This document shows positions 8,916-19,152 of a stretch of 64,000 nucleotides of DNA, one piece after another. Positions within the stretch are counted from its first letter, which is position 1. Each line of letters begins with the position of its first letter. A model generated the notes under the pieces. It was not told the DNA's origin and ran no database searches. It saw only the letters and a program-made list of their open reading frames with translations. Source of the stretch: Planctomycetota bacterium (GTDB lineage Bacteria; Planctomycetota; Planctomycetia; Pirellulales; Pirellulaceae); assembly GCA_029979005.1 (NCBI GenBank), contig JAPOIJ010000001.1:39034-103033 (forward strand). The letters run 5' to 3'. The translations under genes were made by a program, and so were the position numbers.

Positions 8916-10583
8916 TTAGATTTCTTCGGAATCAAGGGCGGCGTTTCCAATGGGTTTGGGCGGCAGTACCGGTGGACTCGAAGAAATTTGATCGAGGTGG
9001 GTCATCTCACGTTGGAGAATCTTGAGAAGAGTTTGCAGGAATGCAACAACCATAGGGCCAATGACAATCCCGATCGGGCCGAGTGTGGAAACGCCACCAA
9101 GAACACTCAACAGCGCGAAAAGTGGGTGAATGTTTGATTGGCCGTGCAAAATGTACGGCTTGATGACGTTATCAGCCATTGAAATGATGGCGATCCCATA
9201 AATTCCTAAACCGATCGCGGCCGTTATGTTGCTGTCAAAAAAGAGCAAGTAGAAGCAGCAAGGAATCCAGACAGAGGCGGCCCCCACAAAAGGAACCATT
9301 GCTAACATTGCAGAGATTACGGTCAGCAAAAACACGGACTCGAATCCAGCAAAATAAAAGCCGATTCCCGCCAGTAAGCCCTGGGCTAAAGCAGAGGCGA
9401 GTGTCGCCACCACGACAGCTCGGCTAACCGTGCCAAACTCCGTGACGAGTTCTTGTTCGTGTTCATCGTCGATTGGAGAAAGGCCTTTGAAAGCTTCGAT
9501 CAATCGCGGCCCGTCCAGTAAGAAAAAGTAGAGTCCAATAACCATGATCGCTGCACCGACGATTAAGTTGCCGGCGTAACTCACACCGGCTCCCGTTAAC
9601 TGGAGCAATTTATCTTGTAGGAATCCAACCACGGAGTTGGCGTAAGATTCTGATTCTTCATCGGATGGATTGACCAGTTTGATCAACCAGGCCTTGGCCT
9701 TACCTCCAAGTAATTCCGATTCAAACAAATTGAAATGAGTGGCTGTCTGGTTTATTTTTTCGTGGTAGTTCACGATTGCCTGATTGCGACTTTGCGCAGT
9801 TTCTGTCGATGCTACTGGAATCGCTTCGTGCAAAATTCGAGCTTCGGTAAGATCGGCCACGAACAAATCCCAGGTTGAGCGAGATTCGAGTGGAGTTTCA
9901 TCAAGTTTACCTTTTATTGGCCAGTCTTTCCCCGTCACGCGAGCCAGTTTCTTTCCAGCCTCTTCAATTTCAAACAGGCTGATTTGGAATCGGTCTTCGT
10001 CGGACGGAGAAAATGAGGTTGAAGATTTTAATGAAGCTAACTCAGTTGAAATTTTTCGCAATTCATTTTTGCAAGGCATGTCCAGTTTTAAATCAGAACG
10101 AATTTGGTAAAAGCCGTCGGTGATTTTTGTTGCGCTAAAGTCGTTGTAGACTTGCTTTCCTTCGATGGCTGCCATGAAGAAAATGACGCTGAGAGGTGCC
10201 AGTACGGTGAGTAATACGCTGAGCGTCGTCAATGCAGCAGACAGTTTTTCCCGACCGTTTGATTTTTTCATAAACCAGCGATGTAACGGGCGAAATACAA
10301 CTACAAGAATTGCTGAGAGGAACAACGGGATTAAGAAGTGAGCCATGACCTCATAAAAGAGGAGGCCAACGATCGCGATTACGCCGAGCAACAAGCCAAA
10401 AGAAATGTATCTTGATACATTGGATTCGGCTCGATCAACCGGTGTTGGATTGTTTCGTTTGTCAGTATTTGATTTCGGACTCGGAGGGGGCTTAGGTTTT
10501 CGTTTTTTCTTGCTCATTATTCGGTTTCGAATTGCGTGAGTTCTACAGCGAAAAAGCCATCGTGATGCCAAAGCACTTGTCAA
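8916..10583 (-). CDS. AI-2E family transporter (PerM-like permease)
   Basis: Multiple TM helices; FLSAILVVVFRPLHRWF and C-terminal LSVLGGVSTLGPIGIVIGPMVVAFLQTLLKIL; start may be at ~10517 (MSKKKRKPKPPP). Confidence 0.82.
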   Translation of the reverse strand: MTSALASRWLFRCRTHAIRNRIMSKKKRKPKPPPSPKSNTDKRNNPTPVDRAESNVSRYISFGLLLGVIAIVGLLFYEVMAHFLIPLFLSAILVVVFRPLHRWFMKKSNGREKLSAALTTLSVLLTVLAPLSVIFFMAAIEGKQVYNDFSATKITDGFYQIRSDLKLDMPCKNELRKISTELASLKSSTSFSPSDEDRFQISLFEIEEAGKKLARVTGKDWPIKGKLDETPLESRSTWDLFVADLTEARILHEAIPVASTETAQSRNQAIVNYHEKINQTATHFNLFESELLGGKAKAWLIKLVNPSDEESESYANSVVGFLQDKLLQLTGAGVSYAGNLIVGAAIMVIGLYFFLLDGPRLIEAFKGLSPIDDEHEQELVTEFGTVSRAVVVATLASALAQGLLAGIGFYFAGFESVFLLTVISAMLAMVPFVGAASVWIPCCFYLLFFDSNITAAIGLGIYGIAIISMADNVIKPYILHGQSNIHPLFALLSVLGGVSTLGPIGIVIGPMVVAFLQTLLKILQREMTHLDQISSSPPVLPPKPIGNAALDSEEI

Positions 10584-10685
10584 AACACCTCGACGAAAAG
10601 CTGTTTCAAACGACGATTTGAAAGTTGAGCGGCATCGCTTTTAGTTGTTGGTTGGCCGCTCGGGGAAAGCGAGCCCGGGGTTCCT

Positions 10686-13600
10686 TTACTGCCGTGAGCC
10701 GGGAGTGATTTTTAATTCGATCCGTTTGCCGTCCCGGAGGACGGTAATGGATGTTTCTTCTCCAATTTTTATGGCGTCGATAATCGCGGTGTAATCGTAA
10801 ATGTTTTCGATGCTTTTACCAGCAAGTTCGACAATGATATCGCCTCCTTTGATTCCTGCTTTGTCTGCAGGCGCCCCTTTGGTCACATCCGAAAGCTTGA
10901 CACCAACGACGTCTTCGCCATAGGCAGGAACGCTTCCGAGGTAAGCGCGAAGCCCGCCTTTGGGCGCGTCCTGGGGTGTCGAAGATTGTTCGATGTAGTC
11001 GGGAGCCTGATCGGTGGTCGCGAGTGATCTGGTGATGAGTCCCATCAATCGAGCAATCCTTGCAGCGTCGGGATAGTTAAGTTTTTCAGGGGTATCGCGA
11101 GGCGTATGGTAGTCGGTGTGCGATCCTGTAAAGGCGGACAAGATTGGAATACCACCTCGGTAAAACGAACTCGCATCGGTGGGGAGGTCGGTTTCGTTAC
11201 TGAGCGTAACGGGAAGGCCTACGACCGCGTTTTTAGATTCGATAACCGATGGCCAGAAACTACTACTGCTAACGCCTTGCAGGACAAGTTGATCGGTTAA
11301 TCGACCAACCATGTCCATGTTGAGGGCAGCGATAATTCCAGTGCTTGGTCGTGGAGCTCCCTCTCTAGGATCTTTATTGTTGAGCGTGACTTTTTTCACT
11401 CCGAGGCTTTTGACCATTTCAGTCAGCTCGTTGACGGCTTTTCGCTTTGCTTCTGGATGAGCCTCGACTTGAATTTCAAAATCAGGATAGTTTTTGGCGA
11501 TAAACTTTAAAGACTCACTTATTTCGTTAGTTTTTGCAGATTCACCGTTGAGCAAGATTTCCCCTTCAGCATCAACTCCAAGCACGAAGTCATGGGAGGC
11601 ATCCTGAGAGGCGGGAGATTCGGCAGGTTCAAGCGACTTGACATAATTAGCGGAGCCGTAAAGTCCGAGTTCTTCGCCGGACCAACCGGCAAAGATCACG
11701 TCTCGCTTAAGTTTTAGTTTTCCGGTGCGCTGTTGAGCGACCAGATACTCGGCAATTTCCAGCATTGCGGCAACACCTGACGCATTATCATCTGCACCGA
11801 AGTGAATGTTGTTTTGCTCGTCTTGTTTTGCGAGGCTGCTGCCAGATTTGCCGGCCCCGAGGTGGTCAATGTGTGCTCCAACGATTACCGCGTCCTCGCT
11901 TGGGGATTGCCCGGCGAGAAGGCGACCCACGACATTGCGTCCCTTGCCAGTAATTTTTTCAATATCGATTTCTGTTTTGAGCTTGCTCCCCTTAAGGATA
12001 AAACCCATGACCGGCGATCCGTCATCTAATCGATCTTGGAGTTTGTGGATGTCCTTGCCAGCCGCCTGAAGAATTTTTTGTCCGACCTCATCGGAGACAC
12101 TGATCGCGGCGATGCTTGATCCGCTCGGTGAAAAATCATTTCGCAAAGGAACCAGTTGCTCGCGAACCTGAGAATTAGGGCCGCTGACAACGATCACACC
12201 TTTCGCCCCTTGCTGTCTGGCATGGAAAATCTTTTTGTGAAGCTCCGCATGTGTTTTGAAAAAACGCCGTCGCTCAGGGGAGACATTTTCAGGTAGGAAG
12301 CGATACACAAAAACCCATTTATCCTTTACGTCGAGGTGGACGTAAGAGTCATATTCTTCCTCCGAGCCTTGTGGTGGAGCCACGATCCCGTAGCCCGCAA
12401 AGACGATTTCTGTCGGATCAATCTGGAGATTGCCAGAAAACGAAAGCGGTCTCCAGTCCTGGTTGACCTTAAGCGATTCGGATTTCTCCCCAATCGTAAG
12501 CTCCAGTTGGTTCTTCGGTCCCATTTTGACGCCATTAGGAAAGTCGAACGTTTGGAACCAAGTTCCATTGTCACCAGCAGGTTTCAGCCCTAAGTGATCA
12601 AGGTAAGCTGCGACATAAGCAGTTGCTTTGCGTTCGCCGGTTGAGCCCGTCATTCGGCCGCCCAATTCCTTGCGGCAGAGGTAGTCGACATGTCTCATGA
12701 TATCTCTTGGGTCAAAACCGGCACTTGCTTGTTGTGCAGCATTGAGTCCAGTGTCGAATGCTGATTTCTCTTCCGGAGACCATTGGTTGCCCGCCGACTG
12801 GTTTGCCGAAATTGCCTCGGATGCTATCTCGTGATTCCAGTCAGCCAGGTAAATTTGTGATTCCTTTTTGGGATTGCGAGTGGAGGTCCAAGTCAGTTTT
12901 TTTCCGTCGGGTGTAAAGCTTGCAAGTCCATCAAAACCGTCGGTGTCAGTAACGCGTACGGGCGGCGATTTGCCATCAGTGGCTACCAGGTAAAGCTCGA
13001 AGTTTCCAAATCCATGCCGGTTGGTTGTGAAGATCAGGTACTCTCCCGACGGGTGGTAAAACGGTGCCCAACTCATTGCCCCAATGTTAGTGAGTTGTTT
13101 CTGATCGCTCCCATCGATGTTCATGGTCATGATTTCCGCGGTCGCCCCGGATTCTGAAAATCGTCGCCAACAAATACGTTTTCCATCGGGAGAGAAGAAG
13201 GGCCCCCCGTCGTACCCCGGGACATCTGTAAGCTGGCGGACGTTCGTGCCATCGGAATTCATGATGAAAATATCCATCATGTAGGCGGGGTCTGTTTTAA
13301 AGTTCTTTTGTTGTTCGGCAGTTAGTTGCTTAGAATAGCCATTGCGATTGGACGCAAATGCGATCAGTTTTCCATCCGGAGAGTAAGATCCTTCGGCGTC
13401 ATAGCCAAGGTCGTTGGTTAGTTTTTTGTATTCTTTTGAATTGCGATCGTAGGAAAAAATTTCATAGGTTTCATCGTAGTCCCATGAGTAACGTCGGGCT
13501 TGTCCGGATTCCCGAAATTCTATTTCCTCTTTTTGTTTTGCTTTGGCGTTAGGGTCAGCTTGAGTTGAAGCGTAAAGAACAAGATTGTTGTTGGGGTGTA

Positions 13601-13955
13601 CCCACGCGCATGTTGTCTTTCCGTAGCCCGGAGAGATTGGTTCCACGTCACCCGATTCAAAATCAAGTAAGTAAATTTGGAAAAAGGGATTGTCGATTCG
13701 TCGCTCACTTTGAAACGCAAGTAACGTTCCGTCAGGACTGAAATAACCTTCGCCCGCCCGTTTGCCTTCAAAAGTCAGTTGCCGGGCATTGGAAATAAAC
13801 TTGATTTCCTGACCGCCATTTGTTTCAGAGGGATCAGCGTTCGGTTCTTGTGCTGCTACGGGACAGCAGGCGAAGAAACTGAGGCTGAGTAGTCCGGTCA
13901 GGGCGAAAGCGAAAATGGATTGTTGATTCGCAATGGGGCGAATTAAAGTGAACAT
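10686..13955 (-). CDS. Multidomain exported M28 peptidase: TolB/PD40 beta-propeller repeats, PA-like domain, M28 catalytic domain, C-terminal PDZ
   Basis: Signal peptide; repeated FSPDGK/ASFTPDGKKLTW blades; GAHIDHLG, FGADDNASGVAAMLEIAEYL, AGWSGEELGLYGSANYV; PDZ GAPADKAGIKGGDIIVELAGKSI. Confidence 0.88.
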   Translation of the reverse strand: MFTLIRPIANQQSIFAFALTGLLSLSFFACCPVAAQEPNADPSETNGGQEIKFISNARQLTFEGKRAGEGYFSPDGTLLAFQSERRIDNPFFQIYLLDFESGDVEPISPGYGKTTCAWVHPNNNLVLYASTQADPNAKAKQKEEIEFRESGQARRYSWDYDETYEIFSYDRNSKEYKKLTNDLGYDAEGSYSPDGKLIAFASNRNGYSKQLTAEQQKNFKTDPAYMMDIFIMNSDGTNVRQLTDVPGYDGGPFFSPDGKRICWRRFSESGATAEIMTMNIDGSDQKQLTNIGAMSWAPFYHPSGEYLIFTTNRHGFGNFELYLVATDGKSPPVRVTDTDGFDGLASFTPDGKKLTWTSTRNPKKESQIYLADWNHEIASEAISANQSAGNQWSPEEKSAFDTGLNAAQQASAGFDPRDIMRHVDYLCRKELGGRMTGSTGERKATAYVAAYLDHLGLKPAGDNGTWFQTFDFPNGVKMGPKNQLELTIGEKSESLKVNQDWRPLSFSGNLQIDPTEIVFAGYGIVAPPQGSEEEYDSYVHLDVKDKWVFVYRFLPENVSPERRRFFKTHAELHKKIFHARQQGAKGVIVVSGPNSQVREQLVPLRNDFSPSGSSIAAISVSDEVGQKILQAAGKDIHKLQDRLDDGSPVMGFILKGSKLKTEIDIEKITGKGRNVVGRLLAGQSPSEDAVIVGAHIDHLGAGKSGSSLAKQDEQNNIHFGADDNASGVAAMLEIAEYLVAQQRTGKLKLKRDVIFAGWSGEELGLYGSANYVKSLEPAESPASQDASHDFVLGVDAEGEILLNGESAKTNEISESLKFIAKNYPDFEIQVEAHPEAKRKAVNELTEMVKSLGVKKVTLNNKDPREGAPRPSTGIIAALNMDMVGRLTDQLVLQGVSSSSFWPSVIESKNAVVGLPVTLSNETDLPTDASSFYRGGIPILSAFTGSHTDYHTPRDTPEKLNYPDAARIARLMGLITRSLATTDQAPDYIEQSSTPQDAPKGGLRAYLGSVPAYGEDVVGVKLSDVTKGAPADKAGIKGGDIIVELAGKSIENIYDYTAIIDAIKIGEETSITVLRDGKRIELKITPGSRQ

Positions 13956-14462
13956 TTACAGTTTCCGGTAAAAAAATTAAAAGAACTGATCAGTGGAGGC
14001 TGTTGAAAAGCCAGTTGAAATATTCTGGGGCTCACTAAAACTAAAGCCCGCGACGCGGCCGATTGTATTTAAGTTTGTTTTATCCAATAAGGAGCAGGTT
14101 TAAGATTATTGGATTTGATTGAGCTTTTGTTGATTATCACACCTTATAAAACGTTCAGGTAGAAGGGTTGGGTCGGATTTGGTAGCGAATTTGGGGTGGA
14201 ATGGTTAAATAATTTGCTCGAATATCGGTTCGAGCCGAGGATAAAGGCTGAGTTAGTGCTCCCCCGAGCAAACCAACGCGGGCTGAGAACGATTTGTTCG
14301 CTCGATTTCGGCAAAACGTTAAATGTTGGTTGTTCAGTCTAGTCTCAGCGTTGCTGATGACGATAATTGGTGGTGTGCGTTAGGTCGGCGTCGACGGCGA
14401 TCCGTGCGAGTTTAAAGCGAATGGCTCATTTCGCTGAATTTGGTTGTGAATAGGGAATTACG

Positions 14463-15725
14463 ATGATTGCGAATCGAAGCTATGACTGTGTTGTTCTTGG
14501 CGCCGGGCCCGGAGGGTCGTCTGCGGCGGCAATCGTAGCGGAACAGGGATTGTCGGTTTTGCTCGTCGAGCGCGACAAGATGCCCCGATTCCATGTCGGC
14601 GAGTCATTGATGCCCGAGACTTACTGGGTGTTTGAGAGGCTGGGAATTGTTAACGAACTGGATCGAATTGGCTTCACGAGAAAGTACGGTGTTCAGTTCG
14701 TTAGTAGTAACGATCGTGAGACAAAGCCATTTGTGTTCGCTGAGCATGACCCAAGGCCATGCAACGAGACTTGGCACGTCGATCGAGCCAAGTTTGATCA
14801 CTTGCTTTTTGAGACAGCATTCAATCGGGGAGCGACCTGTGTTGATGGGACTCGTGTTTTAGATATTGACATTCGGAACAAATCGCCGCACCTGGTTACA
14901 CTTCAGGGGGAGGACGGCAAGCAGCAGGAGATTTCCGGCAAGGTAATCATCGACGCGTCGGGTCAGTCTTCTCTTCTCGCTAACCGTTTGCAGACGAAAG
15001 AGTATTACGAAGATTTACGTAAGGCGGCGATCTGGGGTTATTATGACGGTGCCGTGCGTGCGGGCGGTGGTAATGCAGAGGTTACCTGTATTCTTCATAC
15101 AAAAAGTAAGGACGCCTGGTTTTGGTATATCCCGCTAAGCGATGGCACGGTTAGCGTTGGACTGGTTGGCGACAATGATTTCTTGCTGAAGCGGGGAGGA
15201 TCGCCAGCCAAGACCTTTGAAACGGAGATCAACAACTGCCCGGGAGTTAAGCGTCGTCTAATGGATGCGAAACTTCGCGGTAAGTTTGCGGTTGCCAAGG
15301 AATTTTCTTACACCGTCAAAGAACAGGCTGGTGATGGATGGGTTCTTGTCGGCGATGCTGGTGGCTTTATCGATCCTTGTTATTCTTCGGGAGTTTTCCT
15401 TGCGTTGAAATCTGGGGTGATGGCAGGCGAGGCCGTAGCTGAGGGTCTACACGCAGGTGATACGTCCGCAAAACAACTGGGGAAGTGGACGCGAGAGTAC
15501 GAGTCGGGAGTAAAGTGGATACGAAAACTGGTTCGTGCTTTTTATACGAAAGAGTTCAGCTTTGGGTCTTTCATGAAGGCACACCCAGAGCATGCGAAAA
15601 ACGTTACCAATCTTCTAATTGGGCGTGTTTTCGAGGGGAATCCCGGTAAAGTCTTTGAAGATATGGATCCCTGGATTGAAAAGGCAAAACGCGGAGAAGA
15701 CATGGAGATGGCGGCGAGTAATTAG
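14463..15725 (+). CDS. FAD-dependent oxidoreductase of the flavin-dependent halogenase-like family
   Basis: GAGPGGSSAAAIVAEQGLSVLLVER Rossmann motif; FHVGESLMPETYWVFERLGI; WFWYIP (WxWxIP); VLVGDAGGFIDPCYSSGVFLAL. Confidence 0.78.
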   Translation: MIANRSYDCVVLGAGPGGSSAAAIVAEQGLSVLLVERDKMPRFHVGESLMPETYWVFERLGIVNELDRIGFTRKYGVQFVSSNDRETKPFVFAEHDPRPCNETWHVDRAKFDHLLFETAFNRGATCVDGTRVLDIDIRNKSPHLVTLQGEDGKQQEISGKVIIDASGQSSLLANRLQTKEYYEDLRKAAIWGYYDGAVRAGGGNAEVTCILHTKSKDAWFWYIPLSDGTVSVGLVGDNDFLLKRGGSPAKTFETEINNCPGVKRRLMDAKLRGKFAVAKEFSYTVKEQAGDGWVLVGDAGGFIDPCYSSGVFLALKSGVMAGEAVAEGLHAGDTSAKQLGKWTREYESGVKWIRKLVRAFYTKEFSFGSFMKAHPEHAKNVTNLLIGRVFEGNPGKVFEDMDPWIEKAKRGEDMEMAASN

Positions 15726-16158
15726 CTGGCCGTCGGTTCCCGCCAAAGAGTCCAATTCGTTTCGGGTTTTCGGCTTGACCCACCCCTTTTGAGTACACCG
15801 TCAGTCTAGCGTTTAGAGCGGCTCCACGGAGACTTCAGGTCTCGGTTTCACCGCTGATCTTGCCTGCTGCGTGGCTCTACTGGCGAATGGGGCAATTAAT
15901 GTCGTTTTAATAGTCATGAAGCCACCTAGTTTTTGTTAGTTTAGGGGTTTTAGGTTCGTTTTGCGGCTATCCTAAAACCGCATCTCAGAAAAAAAACTAC
16001 TGTTTCGAGTCATTTAATGGATGGGATTGTTTCGTTAGAGGCGGTTCATGTCGCTTATTCACGCTGTGAAATGAGTCTGTTGGCTCCATTAATGTTGATT
16101 CCTTGTTTTTTGGGGTTCAAAAAACTGGTTTGACCACTGATTTTACAGTGTTCGATGC

Positions 16159-16188
16159 TTGACAATCCGAGGCTGCCCACACTATCAT
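16159..16188 (+). promoter_or_regulatory. Candidate sigma70-like promoter upstream of the prepilin-like gene
   Basis: TTGACA (16159-16164), 18-bp spacer, TATCAT (16183-16188); leaves a ~120-nt leader. Confidence 0.35.
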
Positions 16189-16314
16189 GGCGACTAAGAA
16201 ATGAAGTTTTCTTTATTACGATGAACAATCGACGCCGTTAAATAACGTCATAATTAGCGACGGCATCGTTCAAAAAATTGGTAATTTTTCTTTTTTATGT
16301 TTTTGGAGTGATTT

Positions 16315-17298
16315 ATGAAAAATCGAAGAAACTCTGGTTTCACATTGGTGGAACTTCTTGTTGTGATTGCCATCATCGGCATTCTCATCGGGATGCTGCT
16401 TCCTGCTGTTCAGCAGGTTCGTGAAGCAGCTCGTCGTACAACTTGTATGAACAACTTGCGACAAATTGCTTTGGCAACACTCAACTACGAGTCGGCCTAC
16501 CAAAAGTTCCCTAAAGCTTGGAACGGTAGCGACGATTACAATGCGAATGTTGACGCCTTGTTCACTTCAACTACTGGTCACCAGTGGGGTGGAATGTTGG
16601 TTGCTATCCTTCCTTTCATGGAGCAAAACAACGTTTCTCGTTACTTTGAAGAGTACAAAGTTCCTGATGTTTACTGGAGCTCAGCGGACATCAACCAGTT
16701 TGCTGCTTCACAGAAGATTCCAACATTTGAGTGTCCTTCTGACCAAGCTGAAACTCGACGTAAAGTCGGTGGAAGCGGTGACTTCTCGACCTTCTTCTTG
16801 CTAAGTGGTCGTGGGAACGGTTGGTGGATGAACGATGCTGGTGGCGATCCAATCGCTAGCCATCACCAAATCACTAACTACACCGGTTGCTCAGGTCGCT
16901 TGGATTACGATCCAGTTGGTGGAACTGATCCTCGCTGGTCACCTTACTACGGTGTCTTCGGTGAGTGGAACCGTGGAGTTAAGATGGGTTCAATCACTGA
17001 CGGTACTTCAAACACAATTGCTTACGGTGAAGTAACTGGATTCGGTACTAACGCATGCTTCGCATGGACCACGACTCCTCAGTGCGTTCACTGGAACACT
17101 AAGAACTTGGCTGGAACACCATACCCAGACTACGATGGTCGTTGGTATGTATTCGGCTCACGTCACGCTGGTAACTTTATCAACTGGGCGTTTAGCGATG
17201 GTTCAGCTCACTCAATCTCTGAGTCGATCAACCCTGATCTTTTGATCCAGTTGGCCGGTCGCGCAGACGGTGAAGTTCTTATCAGCACTGATTTCTAA
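16315..17298 (+). CDS. DUF1559 domain-containing prepilin-like protein (type II pseudopilin N-terminus)
   Basis: MKNRRNSGFTLVELLVVIAIIGILIGMLLPAVQQVREAARRTTCMNNLRQIALA; C-terminal FGSRHAGNFINWAFSDGSAHSISESI. Confidence 0.93.
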   Translation: MKNRRNSGFTLVELLVVIAIIGILIGMLLPAVQQVREAARRTTCMNNLRQIALATLNYESAYQKFPKAWNGSDDYNANVDALFTSTTGHQWGGMLVAILPFMEQNNVSRYFEEYKVPDVYWSSADINQFAASQKIPTFECPSDQAETRRKVGGSGDFSTFFLLSGRGNGWWMNDAGGDPIASHHQITNYTGCSGRLDYDPVGGTDPRWSPYYGVFGEWNRGVKMGSITDGTSNTIAYGEVTGFGTNACFAWTTTPQCVHWNTKNLAGTPYPDYDGRWYVFGSRHAGNFINWAFSDGSAHSISESINPDLLIQLAGRADGEVLISTDF

Positions 17299-17326
17299 AA
17301 ACTTGAAAACCACGAAAGGTTTTACG

Positions 17327-17506
17327 ATGCAGAAGTGTTTTTTATTAATGACTTGTTTCTTCCTGGCAATCGCTTGTGGCTGTGAGAATGGCCCAAAAGA
17401 GGACCCAGAATTCAAGAAGACGAAGGCCACCGACGTTGAAGCCGAAAGTAAAGTTGGCAAAAAGGCCGGTGACAAGGGACAAGCGATGGAAGCTCCGGCA
17501 ATGTAA
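17327..17506 (+). CDS. Small putative lipoprotein
   Basis: MQKCFLLMTCFFLAIACGCENGPKEDPEFKK: signal and lipobox-like ACGC; directly after the DUF1559 gene. Confidence 0.65.
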   Translation: MQKCFLLMTCFFLAIACGCENGPKEDPEFKKTKATDVEAESKVGKKAGDKGQAMEAPAM

Positions 17507-17557
17507 AACTGGAGTGTAGAGAGTTTTAATTAGTAAGAACTAATTGATGATAAACAG

Positions 17558-17587
17558 AAGCCCCGCGGTTTTCCGCGGGGCTTTTTT
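17558..17587 (+). terminator. Rho-independent terminator
   Basis: AAGCCCCGCGG-TTTT-CCGCGGGGCTT followed by T-run. Confidence 0.92.
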
Positions 17588-17750
17588 CGTGCGTAATTTT
17601 ATTGGAACGGAGACGGTAGCCCGGTACGCGATATACCAATGTAAGTGAATCCCCAGAATTGATGATTCTGGCTTTGGGCTTGCTTTTGTCGCACTAGCGG
17701 GCATGTGGAGGGCAATTGGAGGTCACGTAATCCCCGATATTTCGGTTCGG

Positions 17751-19037
17751 TTAGTCAATTCGAAGATCGAGCCAAACCAAACGATGGTCCGTCGCATCAA
17801 TTAGATCGGATCCGGCTTCAGACGGCTTTGGCCAAAAGACTCCACTGGATTCAACCTTGAAGTTTGACGAGGGTAGACAGTAGTCGAGACGCAGGTTACC
17901 AACATTGCTGTCTCCAAAATCGCTTGTGTCCCATGCTGCATTTCCTTTTTGATCGACGTTAACGCCTCCCTGAATCTCAGCGTAAAATTTTCCTCCTGAA
18001 CTCACCGGAGGAGTGGAGTCATTGATTCGAGTATGTTTAGTCAACAGACTCGCGGCGTTGTTGGTACTGTCACCGTCATTTGCATCTGCATTCATATCTC
18101 CAGCGAGGACGAAGAGCTCATCTCGCGCAAGTCCTCCGTAGCGACCTTGGTCGTCGTAAATATAGTCTGACTTGCCTTCGGTAATGTAGTCGGCGAAGAA
18201 GCGGATCTCGTCGTGATTACGACAACCGTTACGGTCTTCGGGACCGTCGAATACTGGCGGAGTGGGGTGAGCTGCTAGGAAATGGATTGTTTTTCCTTGG
18301 GCTCGGATTGGAATATCCCAGTGGCTTTTTGATGAGAGTCTGAAGTGCTCCATGATTTTGGGAGCGTAAAAGGGTTGTTTATTTTGTTTATATGGGACCA
18401 GGCGTGTAGGCATGTCTTTCCAGAGGAAATTTCTAAAAGTCCTGATGTCAGGTTCGACAATTTCAAATTTGGAGAGTACGACCATGCCGTATTGGCCGGG
18501 GAATCTTCCAAAGCCAAACGCATCATTTGCAGTTCCCAGTACGCCATCACCGTCAAGGTCCAGCTTGGAATCGACTCCGGTGTTTACTGCGGCTGAAAAT
18601 GAAAACCCGTATTGGATAGGAGGGTTTCCGTTTTGTGAGACAGCTAGGTAGTTGTTCTGAAAGCCCTCTATTCCCTTTCCGGCGGAGTCGTAGTCAAACT
18701 CATTAAGAAGAATTACATCGGGGCGGATTCGTTGAATGATTTCAGCGATCTTCTTTGGGCTCTCTGAATTGCCATCTGATAGTTCCCGTTTAAGTTGTCC
18801 GGCCTCCGACCGATAGAACGAGATATTGAACGATGCGAATCGAATTGTCTCTACGTTTGATTTCTGAGAGGTTCCAGCAGTCTGAGCGGCGGTTCGATGG
18901 ATTAGCGATTGAGAGGTCAATAAGGCAACGAAAAAAAGCAGGATGGGGACTGCATGATGCTTAGTGAATGGCATGAAGATTGACCAATAAGGAGTGACGC
19001 AAATTATAACTAATTTCGACGAATGGGCTTTAGGCAA
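17751..19037 (-). CDS. Endonuclease/exonuclease/phosphatase family protein, exported
   Basis: TIRFASFNISFYR, DVILLNEFDYD, LAGDMNADANDGDS, ATDHRLVWLDLRID; start probably ~18974 (MPFTKHHAVP signal peptide). Confidence 0.82.
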   Translation of the reverse strand: MPKAHSSKLVIICVTPYWSIFMPFTKHHAVPILLFFVALLTSQSLIHRTAAQTAGTSQKSNVETIRFASFNISFYRSEAGQLKRELSDGNSESPKKIAEIIQRIRPDVILLNEFDYDSAGKGIEGFQNNYLAVSQNGNPPIQYGFSFSAAVNTGVDSKLDLDGDGVLGTANDAFGFGRFPGQYGMVVLSKFEIVEPDIRTFRNFLWKDMPTRLVPYKQNKQPFYAPKIMEHFRLSSKSHWDIPIRAQGKTIHFLAAHPTPPVFDGPEDRNGCRNHDEIRFFADYITEGKSDYIYDDQGRYGGLARDELFVLAGDMNADANDGDSTNNAASLLTKHTRINDSTPPVSSGGKFYAEIQGGVNVDQKGNAAWDTSDFGDSNVGNLRLDYCLPSSNFKVESSGVFWPKPSEAGSDLIDATDHRLVWLDLRID

Positions 19038-19152
19038 TTCGGCACGTGTAAATTTATAACCATCGCGAGATTCTACGCAAAATTATGGAGGGGTTCCAAG
19101 ATGAAAACAGCCAGAAAGGGCGTCTGAGCACTTGAATGCGAAAATTTTAAAC

